Positions 22,601-31,628 of a stretch of DNA of 64,000 bases are shown piece after piece; the stretch's first letter is position 1, and the number at the start of each line of letters is the position of its first letter. The DNA is from Oceanisphaera avium (GTDB lineage: Bacteria; Pseudomonadota; Gammaproteobacteria; Enterobacterales; Aeromonadaceae). The DNA is taken from contig NZ_CP021376.1 in the NCBI RefSeq assembly GCF_002157875.1, forward strand, positions 2,217,501 through 2,281,500, written 5' to 3'. The translations under genes were made by a program, and so were the position numbers. Under the pieces are notes generated by a model. The model saw only the letters and a list, made by a program, of their open reading frames with translations. It ran no database searches and was not told where the DNA came from.

Positions 22601-25525
22601 TTAGGGCCTAGCGCGGCTTTGGGATACTTCATCTACTAGGTAAAGAATCGACTCGTAGTTAATTCCACTATGATGGCTTAAGCCTAACTCACAGGTGCGG
22701 CTATTACTAAAGCCGCGACTACAACTCTGCGGTACTTGAGCCTTAAGACTCGCCAGTGCACAGGCATTAAGCTCTGGTACCGTAAACCCTTTATCACCCG
22801 CAAAACCACAACAGCTAATATGCTCCGGCACTATCACCTTGGTTGCGCAGCGCTGGGCGAGCTGTAACATTTTTTCACTGAGCCCCAAGCGCTGACTGCT
22901 ACAAGTAATGTGCAACATGACAGTTTCATCGAGCGGGTTAAGTGATAGCTTAGCTAACGCTTTATCTAAAATAAACTCCACCGGCTCATAAACCATAAGT
23001 GCTTGCTTATCGGTATGCTTAAGGCTGTCAATGCTTAATTTAGCACAGGGGCTAGTATCCATTAATACCGGCCAGCGGCCTTGCTCACTGACGTGCCAAA
23101 GATGATTAATAAGCTCTTGGTTTTTAGTTACATATTGTTGGTTAAGGCCTTTGCTGTGATAGGGCATGCCACAACATAACCTGCTTAAGTCGGCAGGAAT
23201 AATAACTTCAAAGCCGGCTTTAGCTAATACGGACAGCGTTACCTCAGTTAACGGGCGCGGGTCTTGAGCTTGAGGTGATTGCCCTAATACACGGCTCGCG
23301 CAAGAGGGAAAATAAATGACCTTAGCTACTGACTTTTCTGGGCTGCTTAATTTGGGTTGGAGTGGCTGGTCTTTTATAAAATCCGATGCACCGCTACTGT
23401 AGCTCGGTGATTTATCGTGCTTGGCTAAGCCGTGGCTTGGTTCAAGGCGATGAGCATTTGCGGACGGAAGTTGAGGAAACCACATCGGTACCTTATTAGC
23501 CGTAACTTTACGTAGGGTGTTATTGATCTTACTTACTGCAGAGGTGCCTAATAGTGTGCGCGCGCCGTCTAAAGTAGTTAAGCCCAATCTTATGGTTTTG
23601 CTAGTACCGGCAAAGTGGTTCGCCGTCCAACGTGCAATAGGTGCAAATTTTTGATAGCGAGAAGAGCGCAGTTTGCGCATCATTTCACCGGTATTAATTC
23701 CTACCGGACATCGTTGCTCACACAGGCCAGTGGCTGCGCAAGTAGCGATACCTTGATATTCAAATACTTGCTTGAGGGTATCTGTATGCGATTCGTTATT
23801 TGCCTGTCGTCTTTGGAGTTCTCTATATAAGACGATGCGCTGGCGCGGTGTTAAGCTTAAATTTTTAGAAGGGCACACTGCTTCACAAAAACCACACTCA
23901 ATGCATTTATCAATTAAGGGATCTGCCGCTGGTAAAGGTTTTAAGTGTTTAAGGTGAGCTTGAGCATCGTTGTTCACGATAACGCCTGGGTTTAAAATAC
24001 CTTGCGGATCAAAGAGCGCTTTAATTTGTTGCACTAATTGGTAACCGTCTTTTCCCCATTCTAATTCCACAAAGGGCGCCATATTACGACCCGTACCGTG
24101 CTCGGCCTTTAGGGAGCCTTGATACTCAACCGCCACCAGTTGCGTAACGGCTGCCATAAATTGACCATAGCGCTGGCGCTCTGCTTCGCTGTCAAAACCC
24201 TGAGTAAACACAAAGTGTAAATTTCCAGCTAGCGCATGACCAAAGATAATGGCCTCGTCATAACCAAACTGTTCAAATAGCGCAGTAAGCTTGCGCACGG
24301 CAGCGGCTAAATGTTCCACGTGAAACGCTACATCTTCAATGACCACTGTGGTGCCTGTGTCACGTACCGCACCCACCGCCGGAAACATGCCTTTTCTCAT
24401 GGCCCATAAATTAGCGCACAGCACCGCATCATGAGTAAAAGGGACTTCTTCAATTTTATTAAAGTCGGCCACTGCTGCCATAGCTTGTTGGCATTTTTGC
24501 TCAAGTTCATTTACATCTGCACCATGCACTTCTATTAATAAGGCGGCTGCTTCCAAGTCTAGGGCATGAATAAAACTTGGCATGCCTGTTAAGTGGGCGA
24601 TAGAAGCTAGCGCTCGGCCATCCATTAACTCAACTGCTGACACCTCAGTCTTAGCCAGCTCGGTTACTGCTAAGCAGGTATCTTCTATATTGGCATATAC
24701 CCATAAACAGGAAGCTTTATAAGGATGATCAGGGACGGTGTGGTAGCTAATATCATTAATAAAACCGAGTGTACCTTCAGAGCCAATCATTAAATGGCTT
24801 AACATATCGAAAGGATCACTAAAATCTACCAGGGCATTGAGGCTATAGCCGGTAGTATTTTTTAAGCGATATTTGTGACGAATACGCTCTTCTAACGCCG
24901 GCTGGTGTTTAATCTGTTGTTGAAGCTTAACTAAGCCTTGTAGAAGTTGCGGTTGTCGCTTAGCGAATTTAAGTTTACTTAATTCATTACGTGTATCGAG
25001 GTAGGTTCCGTCGGCCAACACTAAACTCATGCCCGCTAACGTACGATAAGAATTTTGCGCGGTACCACAACACATGCCCGACGCGTTGTTAGCCGCAATG
25101 CCACCAATTTTACAACTATTAATAGAAGCAGGATCGGGACCAATTTTACGATTAAAAGGCGCTAAGTATTTATTAGCGTCTGCTCCAATTACGCCAGGCT
25201 GTAAGGTAATGATTTCACCTAACTCAGATATCTCATAAGCACGCCAGTCATCCGTTAAAGTGATAAGTACCGAGTCGGAAATGGCTTGGCCAGATAAACT
25301 GGTGCCTGCAGCTCTAAAGGTACAGGCAATATTATGCTGGCTACAAAGCTCAAGGACGCGTATCACCTCTGCGGTATTGGCTAAGCGTAATACCATGCGC
25401 GGAATGAGCCGATAAAAACTCGCGTCTGTACCATAAGCAAGACACAGAGCAGGGTCGCGAATAACACGACTGCTAGGTAAAAAATCCGCTAGCTGGGTAA
25501 GCAATGCTTGATAATGAGAGTCCAT
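22601..25525 (-). CDS. FAD-linked and Fe-S oxidoreductase, D-lactate dehydrogenase type
   Basis: A large membrane-associated-type oxidoreductase of about 974 residues. The N-terminal FAD-binding 4 domain has CTFRAAGTSLSGQAISD and GGIAANNASGMCCG; an FAD-oxidase C-terminal domain follows (KAEHGTGRNMAPFVE). Then come two Cys clusters for 4Fe-4S centres (CIECGFCEAVCPSK and CAATGLCEQRCPVG), and C-terminal CCG-type motifs (RLCCGMPYHSKG, HISCCGFAG). The early AYGTDASFYRLIP stretch resembles the Shewanella Dld-II type D-lactate dehydrogenase. YdiJ-type D-2-hydroxyacid dehydrogenases are the main alternative. Start 25525 has AGGAC upstream; an ATG at 25555 with its own AGGGG is possible. A parS-like site lies inside. 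Confidence 0.8.
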   Translation of the reverse strand: MDSHYQALLTQLADFLPSSRVIRDPALCLAYGTDASFYRLIPRMVLRLANTAEVIRVLELCSQHNIACTFRAAGTSLSGQAISDSVLITLTDDWRAYEISELGEIITLQPGVIGADANKYLAPFNRKIGPDPASINSCKIGGIAANNASGMCCGTAQNSYRTLAGMSLVLADGTYLDTRNELSKLKFAKRQPQLLQGLVKLQQQIKHQPALEERIRHKYRLKNTTGYSLNALVDFSDPFDMLSHLMIGSEGTLGFINDISYHTVPDHPYKASCLWVYANIEDTCLAVTELAKTEVSAVELMDGRALASIAHLTGMPSFIHALDLEAAALLIEVHGADVNELEQKCQQAMAAVADFNKIEEVPFTHDAVLCANLWAMRKGMFPAVGAVRDTGTTVVIEDVAFHVEHLAAAVRKLTALFEQFGYDEAIIFGHALAGNLHFVFTQGFDSEAERQRYGQFMAAVTQLVAVEYQGSLKAEHGTGRNMAPFVELEWGKDGYQLVQQIKALFDPQGILNPGVIVNNDAQAHLKHLKPLPAADPLIDKCIECGFCEAVCPSKNLSLTPRQRIVLYRELQRRQANNESHTDTLKQVFEYQGIATCAATGLCEQRCPVGINTGEMMRKLRSSRYQKFAPIARWTANHFAGTSKTIRLGLTTLDGARTLLGTSAVSKINNTLRKVTANKVPMWFPQLPSANAHRLEPSHGLAKHDKSPSYSSGASDFIKDQPLQPKLSSPEKSVAKVIYFPSCASRVLGQSPQAQDPRPLTEVTLSVLAKAGFEVIIPADLSRLCCGMPYHSKGLNQQYVTKNQELINHLWHVSEQGRWPVLMDTSPCAKLSIDSLKHTDKQALMVYEPVEFILDKALAKLSLNPLDETVMLHITCSSQRLGLSEKMLQLAQRCATKVIVPEHISCCGFAGDKGFTVPELNACALASLKAQVPQSCSRGFSNSRTCELGLSHHSGINYESILYLVDEVSQSRARP
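24312..24327. promoter_or_regulatory. Second parS-like ParB-binding site
   Basis: TGTTCCACGTGAAACG matches the parS 16-mer at 15 of 16 positions. It lies 2.0 kb from the first site, within the FAD/Fe-S oxidoreductase gene. Confidence 0.75.
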
Positions 25526-25555
25526 TAACTGTCCTTGGTAAATGTGCCTAGCCAT

Positions 25556-25952
25556 TAACTGCCCCTGTTACTTATAGCCAGTGTGCATTTTATAAGGTTA
25601 ACATTATTAATACGTTAGGGCTGACCCGCATATTAATATAGCTAACTGCGAGGATGGCGCTAAGGAGTAGTGAGGATAAAAGAGAATAATGGGCCGCTCA
25701 TTATTCGCTAAGCCAGCAGTAAAGAGGCTTAGGCAAGCACAATTAAGAGTGTAAGACCCAGCGTTTAGTTTATGGCAGTTACAAATAAGCAGTTTAGGTG
25801 AGCGACGACTGCCACAAGTTGGTAAAGTAGGGGGTATTTTCTCCCTTTAACCATATAGCCGTTGGCCTCTCCTTAAAATCAAGCGAGTGAACGAATGTAT
25901 TCAGTCTTGCACGCTATATGGATATACAGCGTTACTTTTAACGAGGTTAAGT
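25556..25952. other. Non-coding gap between divergent genes
   Basis: About 400 bp with no supported gene. An 8-bp-arm hairpin GAATAATG/CATTATTC is at 25684-25706. The ORF of the next gene is open from 25887 but its own ribosome site lies at about 25942. Promoters of both flanking genes are expected here; none could be picked reliably. Confidence 0.4.
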
Positions 25953-26987
25953 ATGATTAAGACCGCTATTATTGGCTTTGGACAATCTGCCCGAATTTTT
26001 CACCTGCCTTTTATTAATAGCTTGGCGGATTTTGAGCTAGTCGCCATTAGTACTTCTAAGCCAGAACAAGCCGCGGCAGAGTGGCCAGAAGTAGCCGTTT
26101 ATACCGATGTCGATACTATGTTGGCAGAGTCTGGCGCTGAGCTAGTCGTGATCACCGCGCCCAATGAGGTGCATTACGAGTTGGGCCGCAAGGCGCTAAG
26201 TATGGGGTTGCACGTAGTGATGGAAAACCCCACCGTTACTCAGCTACACCAAGGTGCTGAGCTAATGCGCTTAGCAGACAGTAAAAAGTTATGCTTAATT
26301 CCTTTTCATAATCGTCGGTGGGACAGTGACTTTTTAACGCTGCGTAAATTGCTAGCCGATAATACCCTAGGTCCAATCCATGGTTTTGAGTCGCACTTTG
26401 ATCGCTTTCGCCCGCGAGTCAGAGTAGAAACACCCGGTGCCGGCGCCGGGATCTGGTTTGATTTAGGTGGGCATCTTGTAGATCAGGTGTTGGTATTATT
26501 TGGCAAGCCACAATCTATTACAGGGCGCTGTTTATCGATGCGCCCCGGCGCTAATGTCACGGATTATTTCCATGTGCAGCTGCATTACTGCGATAAAGAA
26601 GTGGTATTGCACTCCAGCCCTTATCATCCAGGCCCCACCTTGCGCTTTAAGCTACAAGGCGAGCTAGGTTGTTATATCAAGCGTGGTTTTGATCCCCAAG
26701 AAGAGCGATTACAAAATGGCATAGTGCCAGACTCGCCTTACTTGGCCAAAGAAGCTGAAGCGGATTATGGTGTTTTTTATTCGGATGATGATGCCCAAGT
26801 TATAGAGTCTGAAATAGGCGGTTATCGTTATTTTTATCAAGCCACCGCTAAAGCTATTCGCAATGAGGCGCCGCCACCGGTTTCCATGCAAGATGCCTTA
26901 GACGGGCTCAATATTATTAACTTAGCAGAAAAGAGTTCCGCCGAGGGACGAACGCTGCCCTTAACGGCGACCAGCTTTAGAGACTAA
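25953..26987 (+). CDS. Gfo/Idh/MocA family oxidoreductase, YdgJ-like
   Basis: An NAD(P)-dependent sugar- or polyol-type oxidoreductase of 344 residues. The N-terminal Rossmann motif is IIGFGQSARIFHLP; FHNRRWDSDFLTLRKLLAD and FESHFDRFRPRVR resemble E. coli YdgJ, and GIWFDLGGHLVDQ carries the family His. The usual catalytic E/D-K-P motif reads ENP here (VVMENPTVT, codon AAC), so the conserved Lys is missing. The start at 25953 has GAGG upstream and gives a normal N-terminus. Substrate unknown. Confidence 0.85.
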   Translation: MIKTAIIGFGQSARIFHLPFINSLADFELVAISTSKPEQAAAEWPEVAVYTDVDTMLAESGAELVVITAPNEVHYELGRKALSMGLHVVMENPTVTQLHQGAELMRLADSKKLCLIPFHNRRWDSDFLTLRKLLADNTLGPIHGFESHFDRFRPRVRVETPGAGAGIWFDLGGHLVDQVLVLFGKPQSITGRCLSMRPGANVTDYFHVQLHYCDKEVVLHSSPYHPGPTLRFKLQGELGCYIKRGFDPQEERLQNGIVPDSPYLAKEAEADYGVFYSDDDAQVIESEIGGYRYFYQATAKAIRNEAPPPVSMQDALDGLNIINLAEKSSAEGRTLPLTATSFRD

Positions 26988-27011
26988 ATCAAAGCGCCGC
27001 TTTGGGCTTTA

Positions 27012-27101
27012 GCCGTCTTACCGGGCTCGACCCGGTATCTCGTTTTGATGTTTTAGGTCTAAAAGCTAAACCGAGATCCTGACTTTCGTCAGGTTGACGG
27101 C
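27012..27101. repeat. Twin-hairpin intergenic repeat, full copy
   Basis: Outer arms GCCGTC/GACGGC enclose two hairpins (ACCGGG/CCCGGT and CCTGAC/GTCAGG) and an inner ATCTCG/CGAGAT pair, so the 90 bp can fold as a branched cloverleaf-like structure. The right end runs into TTTTT, so it could also terminate the upstream gene. A copy in opposite orientation is at 56609-56692. Confidence 0.7.
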
Positions 27102-27152
27102 TTTTTCAGTAGGGTGATGGCTAAGAGCAGCGCCGAGCACCAAGCTAAATCG

Positions 27153-27205
27153 AAGCGCCGCTTTGGCCCTTAGCCGTCTTATCGGGCTCGACCCAGTATC
27201 TCGTT
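27153..27205. repeat. Half-copy of the twin-hairpin repeat
   Basis: A direct repeat of about 55 bp of the segment at 26990-27043, with about six mismatches (AAGCGCCGCTTTGG ... GGGCTCGACCC ... TATCTCG). The second half of the element is not present. Confidence 0.65.
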
Positions 27206-27234
27206 TTATATTTAAAAGACCCATAAGCGGGAGC

Positions 27235-27738
27235 TTACTCGGCCTTGAGACTGGTATCAGGTTCAGCTTCGCCGCCGTGGCGGCGCTGTAGTGCTAGACC
27301 TTGTAGGAAGTTACGCAAAAACTGATCACCACAGGCTTTAAAATGTTTATGATCGGGCTTTCTAAATAACGAGGTGAGCTCCGGCTTTCTTACCACAAAG
27401 CCGGCTAAGCTAAGTAAGTTTAAAATATCTTCTTCTTTTAACTGCAGCGCGACTCTTAGCTTTTTAAATACTTGATTATTAATAGGTTCTGCTAGGTCAG
27501 CCTTAGGAGCTGGGCCACCTTGGCGCGGTCCTCTTTCTTGTAGTACTAAGCCATTTAAAAAGCCTAATAGTTGCTCGTTGCTGCAGCTGTGATAATTGTC
27601 ATCTTCTTCTTTAGCAAGCAAAGCTAAAAGTTGTGCTTCATCAATCTTAATACCGCCTAAGCTAAAAATCGCTAATGACTGAGCATCTTTTAGATCAAGG
27701 GCGTAGCGTACTCGGCGTAAAATATCGTTATTAGTCAT
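27235..27738 (-). CDS. yehS: DUF1456 family protein, YehS-like
   Basis: A small protein of unknown function with two copies of the DUF1456 repeat. The first starts TNNDILRRVRYALDLKDA and the second NNQVFKKLRVALQLKEEDI; both end in a CxxQFLxxFLxGL-like stretch (CGDQFLRNFLQGLALQ). It resembles E. coli YehS over its length (167 versus about 156 residues). The start is one base after the upstream RRM gene, so the two are probably translated from one mRNA. Confidence 0.85.
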   Translation of the reverse strand: MTNNDILRRVRYALDLKDAQSLAIFSLGGIKIDEAQLLALLAKEEDDNYHSCSNEQLLGFLNGLVLQERGPRQGGPAPKADLAEPINNQVFKKLRVALQLKEEDILNLLSLAGFVVRKPELTSLFRKPDHKHFKACGDQFLRNFLQGLALQRRHGGEAEPDTSLKAE

Positions 27739-27739
27739 C

Positions 27740-28012
27740 TTATTTAGTTTCCGCAGCGTTAGGATCGGTCGGTTTATCTTCGGCTTTCTTTACTCGAATT
27801 TTTTCACCGTCTACTTCAATGCCATTTAAGCTTTTAATGGCCGCCTTGGCTTGGGCAGGATTAGGCATAAAAGCAAAGCCAAAACCCTTAGAGTTTTGCG
27901 TATTAGGATCCATAACTAAATGAAAATACTGTACTAAACCATAAGGCGTGAGCAGGGCGAGGATTTTTTCCTCAGTGGTAAGGCGAGATAAACCGCGGAT
28001 TATGAGTTTCAT
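27740..28012 (-). CDS. Single-RRM RNA-binding protein
   Basis: A 90-residue protein consisting almost entirely of one RNA recognition motif. RNP2 is LIIRGL near the N-terminus and RNP1 is KGFGFAFM near residue 42; a Lys-rich tail follows. Small RRM proteins of this sort occur in marine gammaproteobacteria and cyanobacteria, with possible cold or RNA-chaperone roles. A GGAG site precedes the ATG. The RNA target cannot be read from sequence. Confidence 0.88.
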   Translation of the reverse strand: MKLIIRGLSRLTTEEKILALLTPYGLVQYFHLVMDPNTQNSKGFGFAFMPNPAQAKAAIKSLNGIEVDGEKIRVKKAEDKPTDPNAAETK

Positions 28013-28171
28013 GGGTTCTCCAAAAACTTAATGTTGTTGCATATCTATCAATGCAGGATAGGCCGAAAACAAAAAGGAGTGAATAAAAGGGGCGTAAATG
28101 AATGCGCTGGGCGCGCGAGTGTAGCAGTTTGTGTGGCTGTCGTCTGCCGTTTTAGTGGGCTGGGCTAAGCA

Positions 28172-28199
28172 CAAAAAAGCCGACCCTAAGGGTCGGCTG
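28172..28199 (-). terminator. Terminator downstream of the sodium:solute symporter
   Basis: On the minus strand a perfect AGCCGACCC/GGGTCGGCT hairpin is followed by TTTTTT, about 40 bp after the symporter stop. Confidence 0.85.
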
Positions 28200-28236
28200 T
28201 AATAAAGAGCGAGGTGAGGACTAATAAGCTATTAAA

Positions 28237-29679
28237 TTAGCTTTCTAGGCTGCGAATACGCTGGCTAAGAATTGAAAAATCAAATACTTGGCGACTGGGT
28301 AGCATCATAAATAAGCCAGATACCATCACCGGCACTAAGCTTGCCAGTAAGAAAGATTCCAATAAAAATTCAATCTCAGCTGCTGGGGCGGGGAAGAGCC
28401 ACAAGCCAGCAACTAAGCCGGCCGCTGTACTGAGTACCGCATTATAGGCTTGATAGCGGGCGCTATAAAAACCAAAGAACACCGGGAAAGCGGCGGCACA
28501 ACATAAGAGATCGGCAAACAAAAACAGGTATAAAACACTAAAGCCCTGGGATGCTACCACCAGCACCGGAATTGAAATTAACACAATCGCCCAGCGGGAA
28601 AGGCCTAATAAGCGATTAGCGCTTACCTCGGGTAGCATACGGCGTAAGTCTACTACTAGCATGCTAGAAATACCGCTAATGGTAGAGTCGGCGCTACTCA
28701 TTATTAAGGCCAAGCCAAAGGGCAGTAAGCCAATGACAAACCACATCGGCACATTGGCTAGCAGCACATCAAACACTGCCACCGAGCCATCACCTGGCAA
28801 ATCTAGGCCAACAAAGGCTAAGCCAAATAACCCTAAGATAAAGATAAAAATAAAGCTCATCACACCACTTACAATAAAACCGTTGCGAATGGCTCTGTTG
28901 TTTTGGGCGGCAAAGATACGCTGCCAGGTGCCTTGCGAAAAAAGGCCGGTAAGCACCACGGCAATAAAGAAAGTGAGTCCAGATTTAAAGCCATTTAGAT
29001 CAAAGGGATTAAGTAGCTCGGGTGCTTTTTCTTTTAAACCGGCAATGGTGGGTCCCATGCCACCTACGGCAAACCAGCCAAACATGATCAGCAATAATAA
29101 AAACGGCAGTATCACTATCATCTGTAAACGGTCGGTAAAAATAGTAACACGCAAGCCCCCATATAGCGTGTAAAGCAAGGTGGCCACCATCACTATGGTG
29201 GCGGTCGTCCATAGGGGCACAGGCGCGATTAAATTAACCATTTTAGCAATGGCAGTTAAGCCTGCGGTGAGTGAAATAAACATATAAAACAGCATAATCA
29301 CTAACACAAAGCCGTACATGGTTTTGCCATAGCGGTGCAATACAAACTCAGTGAGTGTATGACCTTCTGGAATGAGCTCACGTAAGCGTTTACCCAAGGG
29401 GATCATCATAAAACGGGGCGCAAGTGAGCCCAGTGCATAACCGGTGACCGCGCCTATGCCACCCCAAGTGGCGGCTTCAGCTGGGCCAAATAATATCCAA
29501 GTGCCTAAGGTAGTTGCTAGCAGAGTTAGCATAGTGGCCATGCCATTTTGGCTATTACGCGCTACAACAAAGTCTTCAATTTTATCTTGTTGGCGGCGAG
29601 CGTAAAGCATGCCAGGAATGGCGAAAATAGCGGCAAATAAACACAGCCAAAACAGGGCTTGAGTGGTGGACAGTAGCAT
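28237..29679 (-). CDS. Sodium:solute symporter family transporter under TPP-riboswitch control
   Basis: A 480-residue integral membrane protein of the SSS (PanF/PutP) family with about 12-13 hydrophobic helices. GTWILFGPAEAATWGGIGA and the LFSQGTWQRIFAAQNNRAIR segment are typical of the family core. The 5' leader carries a TPP riboswitch (29786-29896), so the substrate is probably thiamin or a thiamin precursor such as a pyrimidine or thiazole moiety. PanF-like transporters have been placed in thiamin regulons by comparative genomics. The ATG is preceded by GGGAG. Transporter class is certain; substrate is inferred. Confidence 0.88.
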   Translation of the reverse strand: MLLSTTQALFWLCLFAAIFAIPGMLYARRQQDKIEDFVVARNSQNGMATMLTLLATTLGTWILFGPAEAATWGGIGAVTGYALGSLAPRFMMIPLGKRLRELIPEGHTLTEFVLHRYGKTMYGFVLVIMLFYMFISLTAGLTAIAKMVNLIAPVPLWTTATIVMVATLLYTLYGGLRVTIFTDRLQMIVILPFLLLLIMFGWFAVGGMGPTIAGLKEKAPELLNPFDLNGFKSGLTFFIAVVLTGLFSQGTWQRIFAAQNNRAIRNGFIVSGVMSFIFIFILGLFGLAFVGLDLPGDGSVAVFDVLLANVPMWFVIGLLPFGLALIMSSADSTISGISSMLVVDLRRMLPEVSANRLLGLSRWAIVLISIPVLVVASQGFSVLYLFLFADLLCCAAAFPVFFGFYSARYQAYNAVLSTAAGLVAGLWLFPAPAAEIEFLLESFLLASLVPVMVSGLFMMLPSRQVFDFSILSQRIRSLES

Positions 29680-29785
29680 GAATTCTCCCTTTGCCTATGG
29701 TTAGGCAAGCATACGTCGATCGTCAGTCATTGACGAAATATGCCGGGTAAAGACGGGCGCACAGGTGGGGAGTGAGGATCAGTCA

Positions 29786-29896
29786 GTTCCTTCCCTTCGC
29801 CGGCATTATCCGGATCAGGTTCTAAGGGTTACCGCAGCACATTGCGGAATCTCAGCCAAATGGGGTGCATATTTCGCACCTTAGGCTCCCCCAGGA
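29786..29896 (-). promoter_or_regulatory. TPP riboswitch (THI element)
   Basis: Read on the minus strand the element has the conserved GGCTGAGATT, the ACCCTTAGAACCTGATC core and the GGATAATGCCGGCGAAGGGA end that define the TPP riboswitch. It is about 105 bp upstream of the symporter ATG. A short hairpin (TTGCCT/AGGCAA) just before the ribosome site may be part of the expression platform. Confidence 0.95.
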
Positions 29897-29950
29897 ATGG
29901 TGATGAGAGTAAGAATAAATGTGGCGCTTGTCAAACCTCGGTCAAACCGT

Positions 29951-30907
29951 TTACTCGCGGCTATCGCGATCGAAAGTATTTAACGGCAGTGCGCTTGGCG
30001 CCGTTAGGCTGGTTGATGCTGTAACCTTGGTGGTGCGCTGTAGTTGCCAAGTCGCTAAGCAGGATATCAGTATGCCTGGCCAGAGTACTGCAGCGATCGG
30101 CGCACCGATAAATAGCCAAGGCAATATGGTGACTGCAGCGGGGTTGAGATAGGTGTAAGCCATGACTTTTTGCGGGCCAAGTTGAATGCTGCCAGATTGA
30201 TAGAGATACACGCTGCCTAGGGTGGCGCAAACTACTAGATAGGCCATTGCCAGTCGATCATTTGGTCCTAGGTTTTGCCACTGTAGCGGAATATCGACTA
30301 GCCAGACGGCCAGCCCCATCCAAAAAGCGCCCCCTATTAAAATGGCACAGGTCAGCACGCCGATTGAGTCACCGCGATAGAGCAACTTCATACTCAATGA
30401 ATAGGCACACATGCTGAGCACGCCCAGCAGAAATATTTTGTCGCCCTGATTAAGTTGTAGTGCCAGCGCTCGGCTTGGATTGCCTTCGAAGATCACCCAG
30501 AGTGCACCTAATATACCCAGTAAATAACTGCATGCCTGAGGGCGCCTGATAGGGGTATGTAATAGCCAAATCCCTAATACGCTGGTGATCAGGGGTACTA
30601 AGGTAAATAAGGTACTGGTGTTAAGGGCGGTAGTGGTATGCAACGCTTCAAACAGGCAGATAAAAAAAAGTGAATAGAAGAGGCTAATAATCAGCCCACG
30701 TGGCAGTGCTTGTAGCAGTTTTCGCCGTCGTTCGGCATTGATCAATATCCATGGCAGCATCAAGATTGCGGCCAGCAAAAAACGCAGTAGCGTCAGGGAG
30801 GCGGCTGGTGCTACGGGTGCCAGCTGCGCCGAAACGATAAAAGAGCCTGCAATAAATAAGGTAGCGAGTAGCACGCGTAGATGGGCGTGCCAGGTTTGCA
30901 TAAACAT
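29951..30907 (-). CDS. EamA/DMT family transporter
   Basis: A 318-residue drug/metabolite-transporter-type protein with about ten hydrophobic helices in two EamA repeats (first SFIVSAQLAPVAPAASLTLL; second beginning near LALQLNQGDKIFLLGVL). Such proteins export amino acids, nucleobases or drugs. It is 29 bp downstream of the nitroreductase gene and probably in one operon with it, divergent from a LysR regulator. The ATG at 30907 has GGGAG upstream. Confidence 0.85.
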   Translation of the reverse strand: MFMQTWHAHLRVLLATLFIAGSFIVSAQLAPVAPAASLTLLRFLLAAILMLPWILINAERRRKLLQALPRGLIISLFYSLFFICLFEALHTTTALNTSTLFTLVPLITSVLGIWLLHTPIRRPQACSYLLGILGALWVIFEGNPSRALALQLNQGDKIFLLGVLSMCAYSLSMKLLYRGDSIGVLTCAILIGGAFWMGLAVWLVDIPLQWQNLGPNDRLAMAYLVVCATLGSVYLYQSGSIQLGPQKVMAYTYLNPAAVTILPWLFIGAPIAAVLWPGILISCLATWQLQRTTKVTASTSLTAPSALPLNTFDRDSRE

Positions 30908-30936
30908 GTTTATCTCCCGTCGAGCAGATTGCCGGA

Positions 30937-31545
30937 TTAGCGCTGGAAACGGTCCAGCACTCTCACGTTTTCCAATGAGAGTTGTCCGGGTTTAGGCCAA
31001 GCCTCTTTGTCCGCTTTTCCTATGGTCAGCATCATGCCGATCACATGATCGTCGGGTAGCTGAATAAGCTCGCTAACACGCTGGGTATCAAAACCTATCA
31101 TGGGGCAGCTGTCGTAACCCATGGCTTTGGCTGCCAACATGGCAGTTTGCGCGACCATACCAATCGAGCGGATTGCTTCGTCACGTTGTAGCTGTGGCTG
31201 ATTTTCATAGAAGCCGTGAATCATCGACAGCATAAGATCTTGAGTGTTGATGGGCGCATGGCGCCAGCAATGTGCAGGGTTACGCTGCCAAGCTTGAGTA
31301 TCGGCACACAGCACCAGTAATAGCGATGCATCGGTGACCTGAGCTTGATCTCCTGCGGCTTTACGCATTTCGGCGCGTAATTGTCGATCCTCAACCTGCA
31401 CGAAGCGCCAATGTTGTAGATTAAAGGCTGTGGGAGCCTGCAGCATGCAGTGAAACAATTGTTTAATATCGGCTTCAGGCATGATGAAGGCCGCATCATA
31501 TTGTTTGACTGCGCGGCGAGTCGTGATGGCGTCGAGAGTGTGCAT
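30937..31545 (-). CDS. Nitroreductase family protein
   Basis: A 202-residue FMN-dependent nitroreductase-type protein. The N-terminus TTRRAVKQYD is the FMN-phosphate-binding segment, and APTAFNLQHWRFV, followed later by YDSCPMIGFD, are typical of the family. It may reduce nitroaromatics, quinones or other electrophiles. It leads a likely operon with the EamA transporter. The start has AAGGAAA upstream. Confidence 0.88.
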   Translation of the reverse strand: MHTLDAITTRRAVKQYDAAFIMPEADIKQLFHCMLQAPTAFNLQHWRFVQVEDRQLRAEMRKAAGDQAQVTDASLLLVLCADTQAWQRNPAHCWRHAPINTQDLMLSMIHGFYENQPQLQRDEAIRSIGMVAQTAMLAAKAMGYDSCPMIGFDTQRVSELIQLPDDHVIGMMLTIGKADKEAWPKPGQLSLENVRVLDRFQR

Positions 31546-31628
31546 TATATATTTCCTTTGATTTGTTCAACTTGGTGGTCAGTATTTCATATGCAAAAAT
31601 GAAGAAAAATAGAATGGAAGCAGAGATT

